64,000 nucleotides of DNA, from positions 2,251,501 to 2,315,500 of the forward strand of contig NZ_JABMLK010000001.1 of the NCBI RefSeq assembly GCF_013394855.1. Reading direction: 5' to 3'. Position 1 is the stretch's first letter. Each line of letters begins with the position of its first letter. The notes beneath the pieces were generated by a model. That model was not told the DNA's origin, made no database searches, and saw only the letters and a list, made by a program, of their open reading frames with translations. The position numbers were made by a program, and so were the translations under genes. Shown piece by piece: positions 47,420 through 58,792 of this stretch. Source of the DNA: Limnobaculum xujianqingii. Lineage in GTDB: Bacteria > Pseudomonadota > Gammaproteobacteria > Enterobacterales > Enterobacteriaceae.

Positions 47420-49161
47420 AGTTCTGGCCCCAAACCGATATAAATCTGCATCCCATGCTTATCACTATCCCCAATAGGGGCGGCGATATCCAATTTAATT
47501 GGCCCTATCGGCGACGCCCAGCGAACACCAACACCAGCACCTTTCTTAAAGGTGTAATCATCTAATTTATTAACTGCATCACCACCATCAGCAAAGGCAG
47601 CACCCCACCAGTTACCAGTGACGTTATACTGATACTCCAACGATCCGGTTGCCAGTTTAGATGCCCCGGTCAATTTGCCATCATCGTCTTTTGGTGAAAG
47701 GGATTTGTATTTATAACCCCGAATGCTGCGATCGCCACCGGCGAAGAAACGTAATGAAGGAGGAACTTTGCTGAAATCACCAGTCTCTATCCAGCCCAAA
47801 TTACCCCTGGCAATAAAGCGGTGCTTATCCCCTAACGAGCGAATCCAGACGTTTTGCGCCTGAACGACAGCAAAATCCACATCTGAGCCCCAGCTGGTTT
47901 CTGATACATCTAATGAGTAACGTTGACTATCGCCCCACATTGGCATCAAACCACCACGCTGACGGGTTCGGTTAATGCTGACGCCAGGATAGAGCAGCAT
48001 GGTGGTATTGGTTACAGACCCCTGAGTAAAGTTATCCAGACTCCAGCGCAGGTTTACCGCTCGCTGCCAGCCGCTGGTGCTGTCCCAATATCGGGCAACG
48101 TTAAACATCCCAGAGCTGGATTTAGTATCGTTTTGATCTTCATGCTTATAGCCAGATTGCAGCAGGTAATATTCTTCCAGCGGGCTTTTTTGTAATGGAA
48201 TCTTATAGCTGAAATCCAGACTTTGCTCGGGAGCAGACAGACTAATACCGGTCTCCAGACTGTGGCCACGATCGTTAATCCACGGTTTCTTCCAGTTAGC
48301 TTTAACCCGAGGACCAATATCTGTGGAATAACCGCCACCCAGCTCAATAATATTTTTGGTTCTTGGAGAAAGAACACCTTCTAATGGTAATAACTTATCG
48401 CCATAAACACCGTCGAAATTAGGAGAGACCACCACGCTGTTAAACCAGTTGGTTGATGAAAGACGGCGGTTCAGCTCAGAAAGTTGGGCAGAGGTATAGT
48501 ATTCACCCTCTTTAAATGGGATCAGATTCTGCAGGTAGTCATCCCGAATCTGTGAATCAATAAAGGTTACTTTGCCAAAGCGATAACGATCGCCGCTGTT
48601 AAAATCGATATCCCAGAATGCCTGATGGAGATCGGCGGCAACGCCTAACTGACTTCGCTCAATGCTGGCATCAAAAAAACCACGGCGAATAGCCAGCCCG
48701 GTAAGAGAACCTTTAAAACTATCATAAGTACCGTGATCGAGAACCGTTCCTTTAGCTGGAATATCCTTTTTCAGCAGGTCAATATAGAATTCATCATCTT
48801 TTGCCTGACCGGTGATAACAACATTTGTCTGTTCAATGCGTACCGGTTCACCTGGTGTTACCGTGGCAGTCAATGTAGGTTTTAGTGCCAGCCCGGACTG
48901 GACAACATCAAATTTAATTTCAGGATCGTAGTAGCCTTTTGCCCGTAATCCTTTACGAATAGTCTCTTCTACCTGGCGAGTAAAACGAGGGTTATCGGAT
49001 ATTTCTTCTTCAGGAATAGTTGAAAGTAACGCCTCAACGTTTGCCTCCAGATCATCACTTAATCCTTTTACCTCAAGACTCAGCCCCGCCGTTTTTGCCG
49101 ATGAGACAACCAGCATAAATGGCAGCAACAGGTAAAATACTTTGTATCGTGATTGAGGCAC
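47416..49161 (-). CDS. tamA: translocation and assembly module subunit TamA
   Basis: 581 residues (E. coli 577). Signal peptide at 1-25 ([20 protein letters not shown]). Three POTRA domains occupy residues ~28-270, then an Omp85 16-strand barrel with the lid-loop motif [17 protein letters not shown] and a final strand ending YIGLGPEL. It sits in the outer membrane. First gene of tamA-tamB-ytfP, divergent from msrA, as in E. coli. Confidence 0.97.
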   Translation of the reverse strand: MPQSRYKVFYLLLPFMLVVSSAKTAGLSLEVKGLSDDLEANVEALLSTIPEEEISDNPRFTRQVEETIRKGLRAKGYYDPEIKFDVVQSGLALKPTLTATVTPGEPVRIEQTNVVITGQAKDDEFYIDLLKKDIPAKGTVLDHGTYDSFKGSLTGLAIRRGFFDASIERSQLGVAADLHQAFWDIDFNSGDRYRFGKVTFIDSQIRDDYLQNLIPFKEGEYYTSAQLSELNRRLSSTNWFNSVVVSPNFDGVYGDKLLPLEGVLSPRTKNIIELGGGYSTDIGPRVKANWKKPWINDRGHSLETGISLSAPEQSLDFSYKIPLQKSPLEEYYLLQSGYKHEDQNDTKSSSGMFNVARYWDSTSGWQRAVNLRWSLDNFTQGSVTNTTMLLYPGVSINRTRQRGGLMPMWGDSQRYSLDVSETSWGSDVDFAVVQAQNVWIRSLGDKHRFIARGNLGWIETGDFSKVPPSLRFFAGGDRSIRGYKYKSLSPKDDDGKLTGASKLATGSLEYQYNVTGNWWGAAFADGGDAVNKLDDYTFKKGAGVGVRWASPIGPIKLDIAAPIGDSDKHGMQIYIGLGPEL

Positions 49162-49335
49162 TACAACTCCTAAAATATTCTATCTGATTTACTACAATGA
49201 TTAACAACGTAGTAAGAGTTTAGATCAGGTATGCTTTATCTCATAGCCTGTTAATTACTTGTATATTGTCGGTAAAGATTGATTCAGATACAACCGGCTT
49301 AACTCTATCCTGACAAAAACATCCGGAGAAAATTT

Positions 49336-49974
49336 ATGTTACCCGTTAATATATTAGAATTCACCTCACCGGAAAACGCCCTTCCTGGCAGAGATACCCC
49401 GATGAAAGTTGCCGCTGAACATTTGGTTTTACATACATCCATGACTGAGACTCCCCAAAATATGTCAGAGGCAATTTTCGCAATGGGTTGTTTTTGGGGC
49501 GTGGAACGCCTGTTCTGGCAACAGACTGGGGTATATAGCACCGCAGCAGGATATAGCGGTGGTATAACGCCTAACCCAACCTATCGCGAAGTTTGCAGTG
49601 GACAAACAGGACATGCCGAAGTAGTAAAAATTATTTTTGATCCATCGATTATCAGTTATAACGATTTACTTAAACTGTTTTGGGAAAATCACGATCCTGC
49701 TCAGGGAATGCGGCAGGGAAATGATATCGGTACTCAATACCGTTCAGCTATTTATGCAACCACTCCTGAGCAATTGCTACAGGCGCTGGACAGTGAAAAA
49801 GCGTTTACTCAGGCCATGAGCGATGCCAAAGATACACGACATATCACCACTGAAATTACTATGGCGAAACCTTTCTATTTCGCTGAAGACGAGCATCAAC
49901 AGTATCTGGCGAAGCACCCTAATGGTTATTGTAACCTGGGTGGTATTGGCGTTTGCCTGCCGCCAGAAATCTAA
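49336..49974 (+). CDS. msrA: peptide methionine sulfoxide reductase MsrA
   Basis: 212 residues (E. coli 212). GGAG precedes the ATG. The catalytic Cys is in [19 protein letters not shown], then [20 protein letters not shown]. The downstream resolving Cys is in [17 protein letters not shown]. It reduces the S-epimer of methionine sulfoxide in proteins. Divergent from tamA. Confidence 0.98.
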   Translation: MLPVNILEFTSPENALPGRDTPMKVAAEHLVLHTSMTETPQNMSEAIFAMGCFWGVERLFWQQTGVYSTAAGYSGGITPNPTYREVCSGQTGHAEVVKIIFDPSIISYNDLLKLFWENHDPAQGMRQGNDIGTQYRSAIYATTPEQLLQALDSEKAFTQAMSDAKDTRHITTEITMAKPFYFAEDEHQQYLAKHPNGYCNLGGIGVCLPPEI

Positions 49975-50017
49975 AGGCATATGACAAGCGTTAACCAACT
50001 GTTATACTAATTAATGA

Positions 50018-50062
50018 TAACGGACTAAAGCCCGTCGGTCCTCATAGTCCGTTACTCTTTTT
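50018..50062 (+). terminator. msrA terminator
   Basis: Perfect 10-bp stem TAACGGACTA / TAGTCCGTTA with a 17-base loop, then CTCTTTTT. Confidence 0.75.
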
Positions 50063-50118
50063 GCTCATTCTGAGTACTCAACGTTAAAATCTATTTCCGA
50101 TATAACTGCGGATAAATT

Positions 50119-51456
50119 ATGTTAAACAGTCTATTACTGATTATTTTGTTGATCGCAATAAGTGCGTTCTTCTCTTTTGCCGAGATCTCTCTCGCTGCCT
50201 CACGAAAAATGAGGCTGAAAATGATGGTGGATGAAGGCAACGTTAATGCAGCGCGGGTACTGGAACTACAGGCAACTCCTGGGGTTTTCTTTACCGTTGT
50301 GCAAATTGGCATTAATGCCGTAGCCATTCTGGGCGGTATTGTAGGTGATTCTATTTTTTCACCTTATGTTGCTACTTTTCTCAGTCGCTTTATGGAGCCA
50401 GAACTTTCAGAACAACTTGGATTTATCGTTTCATTCTCTATCGTTACCAGCTTATTCATTCTGTTTGCTGACCTGACGCCAAAACGCATTGGCATGACAT
50501 CACCGGAGGCAGTCGCAATCCGGATTATCAATCCAATGCGTTTCTGTATTGCTCTGTTTCGTCCGCTGGTTTGGTTCTTTAATGGTATGGCTACCCTGAT
50601 TTGCCGCCTGTTTAAAGTTCCGATGATCCGTAACGACAATATTACCTCTGACGATGTGTATGCCGTATTCGAAGCCGGTGCACTGGCTGGTGTATTACGC
50701 AAGCAAGAACATGAACTGATTGAAAATGTGTTCGAACTGGAATCCAGAACGGTTCCCTCTTCCATGACCGCTCGTGAACACGTGGTCTATTTTGAGCTGG
50801 ATGAGCAAGAGTCAGAAATTAAAGACAAAATTGCCAATTACCCTCACTCGAAGTTTTTGGTGTGTAATGGATCTATCGATCAAATTATTGGCTATGTTGA
50901 CTCTAAAGATTTACTGATTCGGGTACTAAGCAATCAAAGCCTGACATTAAAAGGCGGCGTTCAAATTCATACGCCACTGATCGTTCCGGATACCTTAACC
51001 CTGTCAGAAACACTGGAAAGCTTCAAAGTTGCCGGTGAAGACTTTGCGGTTATCCTTAACGAATATGCGCTGGTGGTTGGCATTATCACCCTAAAAGATG
51101 TGATGACCACGTTAATGGGTGACCTGATTGGCCCAGGCCAGGAAGAGCAGATCGTTGCACGTGACGAAAGCTCATGGCTGGTTGACGGCGCAACACCTAT
51201 TGATGATGTAATGCGAGCACTGTCTATCGACGAATTTCCTCAGTCTGAAAATTATGAAACCATCGGTGGTTTTATGATGTATATGCTGCGTAAGATTCCA
51301 AAGCGCACTGATTCAGTAAAATTCTCTGGTTATAAGTTTGAAGTGGTTGATATCGACAGCTACAAAATCGATCAACTTTTAGTGACTCGCCTGCAGGACA
51401 ATATGACAATATCATCAGATGACAGTAAAGAGAAACAACCAAAAGAAACTGAATAA
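50119..51456 (+). CDS. ytfL: CNNM/HlyC-CorC-family membrane protein YtfL
   Basis: 445 residues. N-terminal DUF21 (CNNM) domain with three to four membrane helices (residues 1-200: LLLIILLIAISAFFSFAEIS then LAASRKMRLKMMVDEGNVNA), a CBS pair (PSSMTAREHVVYFELDE ... GIITLKDVMTTL) and a C-terminal CorC/HlyC domain. YtfL-type proteins are linked to cation or polyamine export; the exact substrate here is not known. It follows msrA, as in E. coli. Confidence 0.95.
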   Translation: MLNSLLLIILLIAISAFFSFAEISLAASRKMRLKMMVDEGNVNAARVLELQATPGVFFTVVQIGINAVAILGGIVGDSIFSPYVATFLSRFMEPELSEQLGFIVSFSIVTSLFILFADLTPKRIGMTSPEAVAIRIINPMRFCIALFRPLVWFFNGMATLICRLFKVPMIRNDNITSDDVYAVFEAGALAGVLRKQEHELIENVFELESRTVPSSMTAREHVVYFELDEQESEIKDKIANYPHSKFLVCNGSIDQIIGYVDSKDLLIRVLSNQSLTLKGGVQIHTPLIVPDTLTLSETLESFKVAGEDFAVILNEYALVVGIITLKDVMTTLMGDLIGPGQEEQIVARDESSWLVDGATPIDDVMRALSIDEFPQSENYETIGGFMMYMLRKIPKRTDSVKFSGYKFEVVDIDSYKIDQLLVTRLQDNMTISSDDSKEKQPKETE

Positions 51457-51479
51457 AAATTCATTATTCAGAAAACAAG

Positions 51480-51503
51480 ATGGCCATCGTTAAGGATGGC
51501 CAT
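51480..51503. terminator. hairpin between ytfL and ytfK
   Basis: ATGGCCATC-GTTAAG-GATGGCCAT, a perfect 9-bp stem between convergent genes. No strong T run. Confidence 0.5.
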
Positions 51504-51538
51504 TAAAGTTAACATAAGTTGTGAATATTCATTCAATG

Positions 51539-51745
51539 TCAGGCAAATTCAGCGCGTAATTCCTGGACTTCACGGTTTACTTCCGCCATAACATTGAAGT
51601 GAATTTTATCACATACTTTTGGAAGCAGAATTTTCCCCATATCAAACTCAAATGCACCAATACCCTTGATGTAGAGCCTGCCACGGAAGAGAGTCTTCAC
51701 GTATAGCGCAACCCGTTGTGGATTGTAGCTAGGGAAGATTTTCAT
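51539..51745 (-). CDS. ytfK: YtfK-family stress protein (DUF1107)
   Basis: 68 residues, the same as E. coli YtfK, starting [20 protein letters not shown] and containing [20 protein letters not shown]. In E. coli YtfK promotes (p)ppGpp accumulation by stimulating SpoT during phosphate or fatty-acid stress. A single gene, convergent with ytfL. About 250 bp without a gene separate it from cysQ. Confidence 0.93.
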   Translation of the reverse strand: MKIFPSYNPQRVALYVKTLFRGRLYIKGIGAFEFDMGKILLPKVCDKIHFNVMAEVNREVQELRAEFA

Positions 51746-51993
51746 TTCATGTCCTCCATAATTATTTAAGACGTAACGTCACTATAGCCCGGTCACCCGA
51801 ACAACTTATTAGTGACGCTAGCTATGTCTCTTAGTTAACACTACTATTCTTTATACTCATAGCCTCTTTAACGTTATTTACATAACATGCTGAAATGTCA
51901 GGAAAGCATTGAGTACCAATAACTATAGGACAAAAACTGAGTTTTCACGAATTAAAAACTATATATTGTGAAGTATATAAAATTTAACACTCG

Positions 51994-52770
51994 CTAACTT
52001 AATTTATTCCGAGGGTTAGCTGATACATAAAATCCGGGATTAAGAAATGTGTGAGCTGGCGCATAGTTAAGCGGAATATTATCCCAATTATTCACTTGCA
52101 GGCCCGCAGCACGAACAATAGCATGACCCGCTGCCGTATCCCAAATACAGGTTGGCCCAAAGCGGGGGTAGATTTGAGCACTGCCTTCGGCAACCAGACA
52201 GAATTTTAGTGAAGATCCTACCGCGGTGGTTTCATAATCACCTAATGATGCCAGAAATTGTTCCAACGGCTCATCACGATGTGAGCGGCTACAAACTACT
52301 TTTGGTGGATATGCCAGCTTAGGATTAATGACCTGTCGCTTGCCTTCAATCTCTTTCCAGGCGTACTCATCTTCTGCAGCATAAAGCACATCTGGCACCG
52401 GGGCGTAAACCACCCCCATTACCGGAACACCCTGTTCAATCAAAGCAATATTGACAGTAAATTCACCATTCCGATTTAAGAACTCTTTGGTACCGTCCAG
52501 TGGATCAACTAACCAGTAGCGCTGCCAGTGGCGTCGTTCTTCCCATTCCTGAGGAGATTCTTCAGAAAGCACTGGGATATCTGGCGTTAACCGGGTAAGG
52601 CCATCGACAATGACGCGATGGGCAGCCAGATCGGCGGCGGTAACTGGTGAGCTGTCGGCTTTAAGCTGGGCTTCCAGCGGCTGATACCCCTGATAAACCT
52701 GTAAAATAGCCTCACCAGCCTGACGAGACAAAAGGCAAATCGCTTCCAATCTATCTGATACCTGCAACAT
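51994..52770 (-). CDS. cysQ: 3'(2'),5'-bisphosphate nucleotidase CysQ
   Basis: 258 residues (E. coli 246). Inositol-monophosphatase fold with metal-binding motifs [27 protein letters not shown] and WDTAAGHAI. It converts PAP to AMP, removing a toxic by-product of sulfate assimilation. Divergent from ytfE. The C-terminal ~10 residues (SANPRNKLS) are longer than usual. Confidence 0.96.
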   Translation of the reverse strand: MLQVSDRLEAICLLSRQAGEAILQVYQGYQPLEAQLKADSSPVTAADLAAHRVIVDGLTRLTPDIPVLSEESPQEWEERRHWQRYWLVDPLDGTKEFLNRNGEFTVNIALIEQGVPVMGVVYAPVPDVLYAAEDEYAWKEIEGKRQVINPKLAYPPKVVCSRSHRDEPLEQFLASLGDYETTAVGSSLKFCLVAEGSAQIYPRFGPTCIWDTAAGHAIVRAAGLQVNNWDNIPLNYAPAHTFLNPGFYVSANPRNKLS

Positions 52771-52904
52771 AAATCCCCTTTTTCACCACCATCAGAATCA
52801 TTCAGATTAGCAATTTTATACCTAATAACCAGTTTTTCAGGTAATTAACTCTCAACCTCTCCCTTCATCAACAAACTGAAATAAAACTCACATTGCATTT
52901 ATTA

Positions 52905-52927
52905 ATGATGCATTTAAAATACACTTT
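52905..52927. promoter_or_regulatory. candidate NsrR operator upstream of ytfE
   Basis: A 23-bp site with centre GATGCATTTAAAATACA resembles the NsrR consensus (two AAGATGCATTT arms around one base). It is 44 bp before the ytfE start. NsrR represses ytfE in E. coli until nitric oxide is present, so regulation is probably conserved. Confidence 0.6.
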
Positions 52928-52970
52928 AATCAAATATCAAACCTGACCTTTAAATATATGGGGAGTCATT

Positions 52971-53636
52971 ATGGAATACGCCAGCCAATCATTAGGGGCT
53001 TTAGCCGTTGCTATTCCCGGAGCGACAAAGTTATTTCGTCAATATGACCTCGACTTTTGCTGTGGCGGAAAACAGACGCTACAGCGCGCCGCAGACAAAA
53101 AAATGCTGGATATAGCCGAGTTATCTCAACAGCTTGATCGGCTCGCCAGTAAACCTTCTGAGGCCAAAGATTGGTCTCAATCACCTTACTCAGAAATGAT
53201 TTCACATATTCTACAGCGCTATCATCAACGTCACAGAGAGCAACTACCAGAATTGATTTTACTGGCTCAAAAAGTTGAACGCGTCCATGCAGCTAAATTG
53301 ACCTGTCCTCATGGCCTGGCGGAAAGACTGACCATTATTTATCAGGATTTAGAACAGCATATGATGAAAGAAGAGAGAATTCTGTTTCCAATGATCGAAC
53401 AGGGAATGGGAACTCAGGCAGGTGGTCCCATCAATGTCATGGAGATGGAACACGATCAGGCGGGTCAGGATGTCGAAAAAATTAAACAAATAACCAATAA
53501 TTTAACGCCTCCGGCTGAAGCTTGTAATACCTGGAGAGCGCTGTATAGCTCAACAGAAGAGTTTATTACTGACCTGATGGAACATATTCATCTGGAAAAT
53601 AATATTCTTTTCCCTCGGGCTTTAGCAAACAAGTAA
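52971..53636 (+). CDS. ytfE: iron-sulfur cluster repair protein YtfE (RIC)
   Basis: 221 residues (E. coli 220). N-terminal ScdA-like part with [19 protein letters not shown]. The hemerythrin-like four-helix bundle has the di-iron ligands in [37 protein letters not shown] and [14 protein letters not shown]. It repairs Fe-S clusters damaged by nitric oxide or peroxide. The upstream NsrR-like site supports NO control. Confidence 0.97.
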   Translation: MEYASQSLGALAVAIPGATKLFRQYDLDFCCGGKQTLQRAADKKMLDIAELSQQLDRLASKPSEAKDWSQSPYSEMISHILQRYHQRHREQLPELILLAQKVERVHAAKLTCPHGLAERLTIIYQDLEQHMMKEERILFPMIEQGMGTQAGGPINVMEMEHDQAGQDVEKIKQITNNLTPPAEACNTWRALYSSTEEFITDLMEHIHLENNILFPRALANK

Positions 53637-53648
53637 TCCGGTAAATAA

Positions 53649-53679
53649 ATCAGCCAGAGTAAAATAGACTCTGGCTGAT
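53649..53679. terminator. bidirectional hairpin between ytfE and fklB
   Basis: Perfect 12-bp stem ATCAGCCAGAGT / ACTCTGGCTGAT with a 7-base loop between convergent genes; short T runs only. Confidence 0.6.
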
Positions 53680-53707
53680 ATTCTGTCTGAATGCTACTTC
53701 TCAATAA

Positions 53708-54328
53708 TTAGAGAATTTCCAGCAATTCCACTTCAAATACCAGTGTGCTAAATGGTGGAATAGAAGCTCCGGCGCCACGTTCACCGTAAGCCAGATGCTG
53801 AGGAATAGTTAACTTCCACTTGGAACCGACTGGCATTAGCGTTAATGCCTCAATCCAACCAGGGATCACACCGCTTACCGGAAACTCAGCTGGTTCACCA
53901 CGTTTAACCGAGCTGTCAAATACAGTACCGTCAATCAGGCTACCGGTATAATGAACACGTACGCGATCCTGACGGGAAGGGATAGTACCTTCGCCCTGAG
54001 TCAGAACTTCGAACTGCAGGCCAGACTCGGTGCTGTTCACTTCGCTACGTTTAGCGTTCTCTTCTAAGTAATGTACGCCTTCCTCGGCCATTTTTTCCTG
54101 CTTATCACGGCGAACCTTATCGGCACGCTCATGAATTTCACGCAATGCGCGATGAACAACGTCTACTGGCACAGAAGGATGGTTGCCATGCAAAGCATCC
54201 GTTAAACCGGCTAACAGCGCTTCTGGCACCAGTCCTTCTAAACCGGACTCCTGGAGCTGTTGCCCAACCTGCAAACCAATACCGTAACTGGCCTGTGATT
54301 CTACGCTGTCAAAAGATGGCTTTGTCAT
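53708..54328 (-). CDS. fklB: FKBP-type peptidyl-prolyl isomerase FklB (FKBP22)
   Basis: 206 residues as in E. coli. N-terminal dimerisation helices ([20 protein letters not shown], then a long charged helix [17 protein letters not shown]). The C-terminal FKBP domain has [37 protein letters not shown] and [13 protein letters not shown]. It assists proline-limited folding in the cytoplasm. Divergent-like arrangement with ytfB is interrupted here by an MFS gene. Confidence 0.97.
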   Translation of the reverse strand: MTKPSFDSVESQASYGIGLQVGQQLQESGLEGLVPEALLAGLTDALHGNHPSVPVDVVHRALREIHERADKVRRDKQEKMAEEGVHYLEENAKRSEVNSTESGLQFEVLTQGEGTIPSRQDRVRVHYTGSLIDGTVFDSSVKRGEPAEFPVSGVIPGWIEALTLMPVGSKWKLTIPQHLAYGERGAGASIPPFSTLVFEVELLEIL

Positions 54329-54440
54329 TATGTTTCCTCAGAAAATAGCCTTAGAAAATAGATCTGGAAAGATAAACAGAGGCGAAGCATACCACAGGAA
54401 ATCCGGCAGAATAAACGACAACAACAAAGCATTGCCTGAA

Positions 54441-55655
54441 TTATATCTGTGCTTCCTCATGTTGCACTGCTTCTTGCGCTATTCTCCCTTTGGTCAGCCA
54501 CCAGATAACAATTCCCATCAGGCTTAATACAGCGCCGGTCACACAAACACCCTGCCACTGAGCATATTGATAGGCCATCGCAGAAATCAGTGAACCTAAA
54601 GCACCACCAATAAAATAGCTGGTCATATAGCCTGCGGTTAGTCGACTTCTTGCCTCCGGCATCATACGGTACATCACTGATTGGTTAGTAACGTGAACGC
54701 CCTGTACCGCTAAATCCAGTACAATAATGCCAAGCAGTAAAGTCCAGATAGAAACCTCGCCAAAGGCAATCGGTATCCAGGAAAGAAACAGTAAAACTAA
54801 ACCAATACTAGTTGTCTGGCTGGCTTTACCTTTGTCTACCAACTGCCCTGCACCACTCGCCGCCAGCGCACCTGCCGCGCCCACCAGACCAAATAATCCA
54901 ATTACGGCTTCAGAGTAATTATAGGGTGGGGATGCCAGCAGAAATGCCATTGAGGTCCAGAGCACGCTGAAATTAGCAAAAGAGAGTGCCCCCAGAAAAG
55001 CCCGGGTACGCAGCGTGGTATTACGGGAAAACAACGAAATAATTGATACCAATAATTGCGGATAATTAAGTCCGCTACTTTGCTTATAGCGGGGAAGTGC
55101 AAACCATAGAATGATGGCAACCAATATTAAGAGTACCGTTGCAACCCAATAGATAGTTCGCCAGCTACCAACAGCGGCCAGTAAACCCGCCGCTGTCCGC
55201 GCCAACAGAATCCCCAGCAACAGGCCACTCATCACAATACCGACAACTTTTCCCCGCTTAGCCGGTTCTGCCAGCGTCGCAGCAAAAGGAACCAGTAATT
55301 GGGCCACGACCGAGAACAAGCCGGTTAACGCCGTACCAATAATAATGCCCATCACCGTTGATGAAGTTGCCGTAATCAACATGCCCGCCGCAGAAAGCAG
55401 CGTCATCAAGACAATAAGCCCACGCCGTTCAAACATATCGCCCAATGGAACAATAAACATCAGTCCTGCGGCATAGCCCAACTGAGCAGCAGTCACGATG
55501 AACCCTGCCTGGCTTACTGACAAACCAAAGGCTTTAGCAATAGTTTCCAGCAAAGGCTGTGCGTAATAATTACTGGCAACAACCAATCCGGTTGCCAGCG
55601 CCATAATCATAATTAATGTTGGCGTCAGGACTTTATTTTCGGTTTTCTGATTCAT
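54441..55655 (-). CDS. MFS transporter
   Basis: 404 residues with 12 membrane helices. The loop 2-3 signature is PLGDMFERRGLIVL and the proline-rich helix 5 motif is GLLLGILLARTAAGLL. The family resembles sugar/drug exporters of the SotB/YdhP or YgaY type (start VASNYYAQPLLETIAKAFGL). The substrate is unknown. It is an insertion between fklB and ytfB relative to E. coli, transcribed toward fklB. Confidence 0.85.
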   Translation of the reverse strand: MNQKTENKVLTPTLIMIMALATGLVVASNYYAQPLLETIAKAFGLSVSQAGFIVTAAQLGYAAGLMFIVPLGDMFERRGLIVLMTLLSAAGMLITATSSTVMGIIIGTALTGLFSVVAQLLVPFAATLAEPAKRGKVVGIVMSGLLLGILLARTAAGLLAAVGSWRTIYWVATVLLILVAIILWFALPRYKQSSGLNYPQLLVSIISLFSRNTTLRTRAFLGALSFANFSVLWTSMAFLLASPPYNYSEAVIGLFGLVGAAGALAASGAGQLVDKGKASQTTSIGLVLLFLSWIPIAFGEVSIWTLLLGIIVLDLAVQGVHVTNQSVMYRMMPEARSRLTAGYMTSYFIGGALGSLISAMAYQYAQWQGVCVTGAVLSLMGIVIWWLTKGRIAQEAVQHEEAQI

Positions 55656-55970
55656 TATTTAGATTCTTAAAATGGTACTGGCAGGCATTACTGCTAAGAA
55701 AGTAACAATCGCACCATAAAGTATACTGTGTATGGAGCACCACACCATCTAAAGCCGCTAATCATTTTTTACAAACTGTACAATCTGCTATTGGAGAAAA
55801 TCAGGAAAACCATCATGATGAATAAATAATGGCGATTTATCCCACAGCAAACAGAAGCTATCTGTTTATATTATTTACCAAATCTATTTTATTCGATCTA
55901 TTATGGTTAAAATCACACGACTACCAGACAGGCGGTTCATGTCTGATGGAGTTCCAGATGAGGTGTTGTG
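55656..55970. other. divergent region MFS gene - ytfB, no gene seen
   Basis: 315 bp of AT-rich DNA between divergent starts. Nothing beyond presumed promoters is recognised. Confidence 0.4.
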
Positions 55971-56636
55971 ATGCAGGTAAATAAAGTCAAACAGAGATCG
56001 CAAAGCGGTAATAACCCGCTGAAGATCCTATTATCTAAATTATGGCACTTGCCTGACGGTTTCAGCTGGATGGAACCTCTCCCTTATGCTCACCGCCGTG
56101 GTGTGATACTCGCTACCCTATTAATTCTATGTGCTTTCTTGTGGCCCAGTGATAAAGGGGAAACCACAACCAGCAGCAATACTCCCGTTGAGTTATCGGC
56201 GCCGGAGGCGAGCACTACGCAGCCAAATGCGCCACCGCCTGAGCCATCTCAGGCCTTAAATACACCAGCACCAATTCAACCACCTCCTTTGGCTTCCAGT
56301 CAGCAAACTACCGAAACGCCAACCCCCTCCCCAACATCTCAACCTCCTGTGATACCTGAGCAACCCACTAATCACGAGTGGAAAGAGTTTACTATCCAGA
56401 AAGGACATACGCTGACTCAGCTGTTCCGGGAGAATCGTTTTATCGTTAGTGATGCATTTTTACTGGCGCAGGTTGAAGGGCCGGGAAAACCGGTTAACGC
56501 CTTAAAGATTGGCCAAAAAATTCGGATTCAGCTTACTCAGGATAAGCAAGTTATGGCACTGGAAGTTGAACTTTCTGCTAATAAATCAGCCCTGTTTACT
56601 CGCCAGAATGATGGACGTTTTCGCCGGGAACGTTAA
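55971..56636 (+). CDS. ytfB: OapA/YtfB-type cell-division LysM-like protein
   Basis: 221 residues from ATG 55971 (GAGG upstream). A cytoplasmic N-terminus (~50 residues, with the OapA motif PLPYAHRRGVILATLLIL), one membrane helix, a long Pro/Thr/Ser-rich linker (56-135) and a C-terminal OapA/LysM-like domain (WKEFTIQKGHTLTQLFRENR, VEGPGKPVNALKIGQKIRI). YtfB affects cell division and binds glycan strands in E. coli. Its last 41 bases overlap the convergent DUF488 gene. Confidence 0.93.
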   Translation: MQVNKVKQRSQSGNNPLKILLSKLWHLPDGFSWMEPLPYAHRRGVILATLLILCAFLWPSDKGETTTSSNTPVELSAPEASTTQPNAPPPEPSQALNTPAPIQPPPLASSQQTTETPTPSPTSQPPVIPEQPTNHEWKEFTIQKGHTLTQLFRENRFIVSDAFLLAQVEGPGKPVNALKIGQKIRIQLTQDKQVMALEVELSANKSALFTRQNDGRFRRER

Positions 56637-56985
56637 GCTGTTGCAACAAAAAATCTCGCAGCACTACTCCTTGATTATGTTCCATATCCTTACTGCCAAA
56701 GAGCAAAGTAATACTTTTATTTTGTTGTAGTAATTGCAACAACGGCATCCAGTTCTGCCCATACTTAAGCTCTGTCAGATAGTCGCGACAAAAATCATCC
56801 CAACGCGTTGGGTCGGCATGGAATCGTTGACGCAGTTCAGTGCTTGGAGCGACTTCTTTTAGCCAGATAACACCTGACAGACGCGCTTTGGTTACCCCTC
56901 TGGGCCATAAGCGATCGATAAGAAAACTATTTTCTGCAATGGGCGGACTAATTTCATAGACCCTCGCCAGATGAATATTAACCAT
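56596..56985 (-). CDS. DUF488-family protein (YeaO-like)
   Basis: 129 residues from ATG 56985, with AGGAG at good spacing; another ATG is directly before it. Signatures of the DUF488/YeaO family: SFLIDRLWPRGVTKA, WLKEVAPSTELRQRFHADP, WDDFCRDYLTEL and LLFGSKDMEHNQ. Function unknown. The 3' end overlaps ytfB by 41 bp in a tail-to-tail arrangement. Confidence 0.88.
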   Translation of the reverse strand: MVNIHLARVYEISPPIAENSFLIDRLWPRGVTKARLSGVIWLKEVAPSTELRQRFHADPTRWDDFCRDYLTELKYGQNWMPLLQLLQQNKSITLLFGSKDMEHNQGVVLRDFLLQQLNVPGENVHHSGE

Positions 56986-57110
56986 CATATTCTCCTTATC
57001 AACATAGCTCTGTTGGCTTAATAACTTTATCGTTCGGGCATTACTGAACCCGAAGCTAATATCACATCGATAAAACAAAAAAGAAAGGAAACGTTTCGAA
57101 AATCAAAAAG

Positions 57111-57138
57111 CAAAACGCCGACATAAGTCGGCGTTTTA
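57111..57138 (-). terminator. rpsF-rplI operon terminator
   Basis: AAAACGCCGAC-TTAT-GTCGGCGTTTT on the minus strand, 23 bp after the rplI stop, then GCTTTTTG. Confidence 0.85.
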
Positions 57139-57160
57139 AACATGGTAAGAAAACTAAATA

Positions 57161-57613
57161 TTAGTCTTCAGCAACCACGATAACGTTCAGTTTAGCAAAT
57201 ACTTCGCTGTGAACCTGGAAGCTAACTTCGAACTCGCCCAGATTGCGTAAAACGCCTTCTGGCAGACGAACTTCGCTCTTGGCCACTTCAACGCCAGCAG
57301 CAGTTACTGCATCAGCGATGTCACGAGTACCGATAGAACCAAACAGTTTACCTTCGTCACCCGCTTTAGAAGCGATAGTCACGCTGCCCAGACCAGAGAT
57401 CTTAGCGGCACGAGCTTCTGCAGCTGCCAGAGTTTCAGCCAGTTTGGCTTCTAACTCAGCACGACGAGCTTCGAAAAACTCAATGTTTTTCTTGGTTGCC
57501 GGAACCGCTTTACCTTGCGGTACCAGATAGTTACGAGCATAGCCCGATTTAACATTAACTTGATCACCCAGGCTGCCCAGGTTAGCTACTTTATCAAGCA
57601 GAATAACTTGCAT
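57161..57613 (-). CDS. rplI: 50S ribosomal protein L9
   Basis: 150 residues (E. coli 149). N-terminal domain [36 protein letters not shown], a long connecting helix ([20 protein letters not shown]) and a C-terminal RNA-binding domain with [15 protein letters not shown]. Last gene of rpsF-priB-rpsR-rplI. Confidence 0.98.
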   Translation of the reverse strand: MQVILLDKVANLGSLGDQVNVKSGYARNYLVPQGKAVPATKKNIEFFEARRAELEAKLAETLAAAEARAAKISGLGSVTIASKAGDEGKLFGSIGTRDIADAVTAAGVEVAKSEVRLPEGVLRNLGEFEVSFQVHSEVFAKLNVIVVAED

Positions 57614-57649
57614 TACCGTATCCTCTTTAAGTTCGTGGATCGTTGCCGA

Positions 57650-58665
<1,016 letters not shown>

Positions 58666-58731
58666 AAGCAAGGAACGTGTTTATGTGTACGGCTGAAAAA
58701 ATGACGCTGAATTGTACGTTTATGGCGAGGG

Positions 58732-58784
58732 AACTTCAAGGAGATTCAGCATTGGTTTAGTAATAAACTGAATCTCTTGAAGTT
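58732..58784. repeat. 17-bp inverted repeat after the RidA-like gene
   Basis: AACTTCAAGGAGATTCAG (58732-58749) and CTGAATCTCTTGAAGTT (58768-58784) pair except for one bulged G, with an 18-base loop. It lies between the rpsF leader and the 3' end of the RidA-like gene. It could be that gene's terminator, although no T run follows. Confidence 0.5.
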
Positions 58785-58792
58785 AAACTGTT

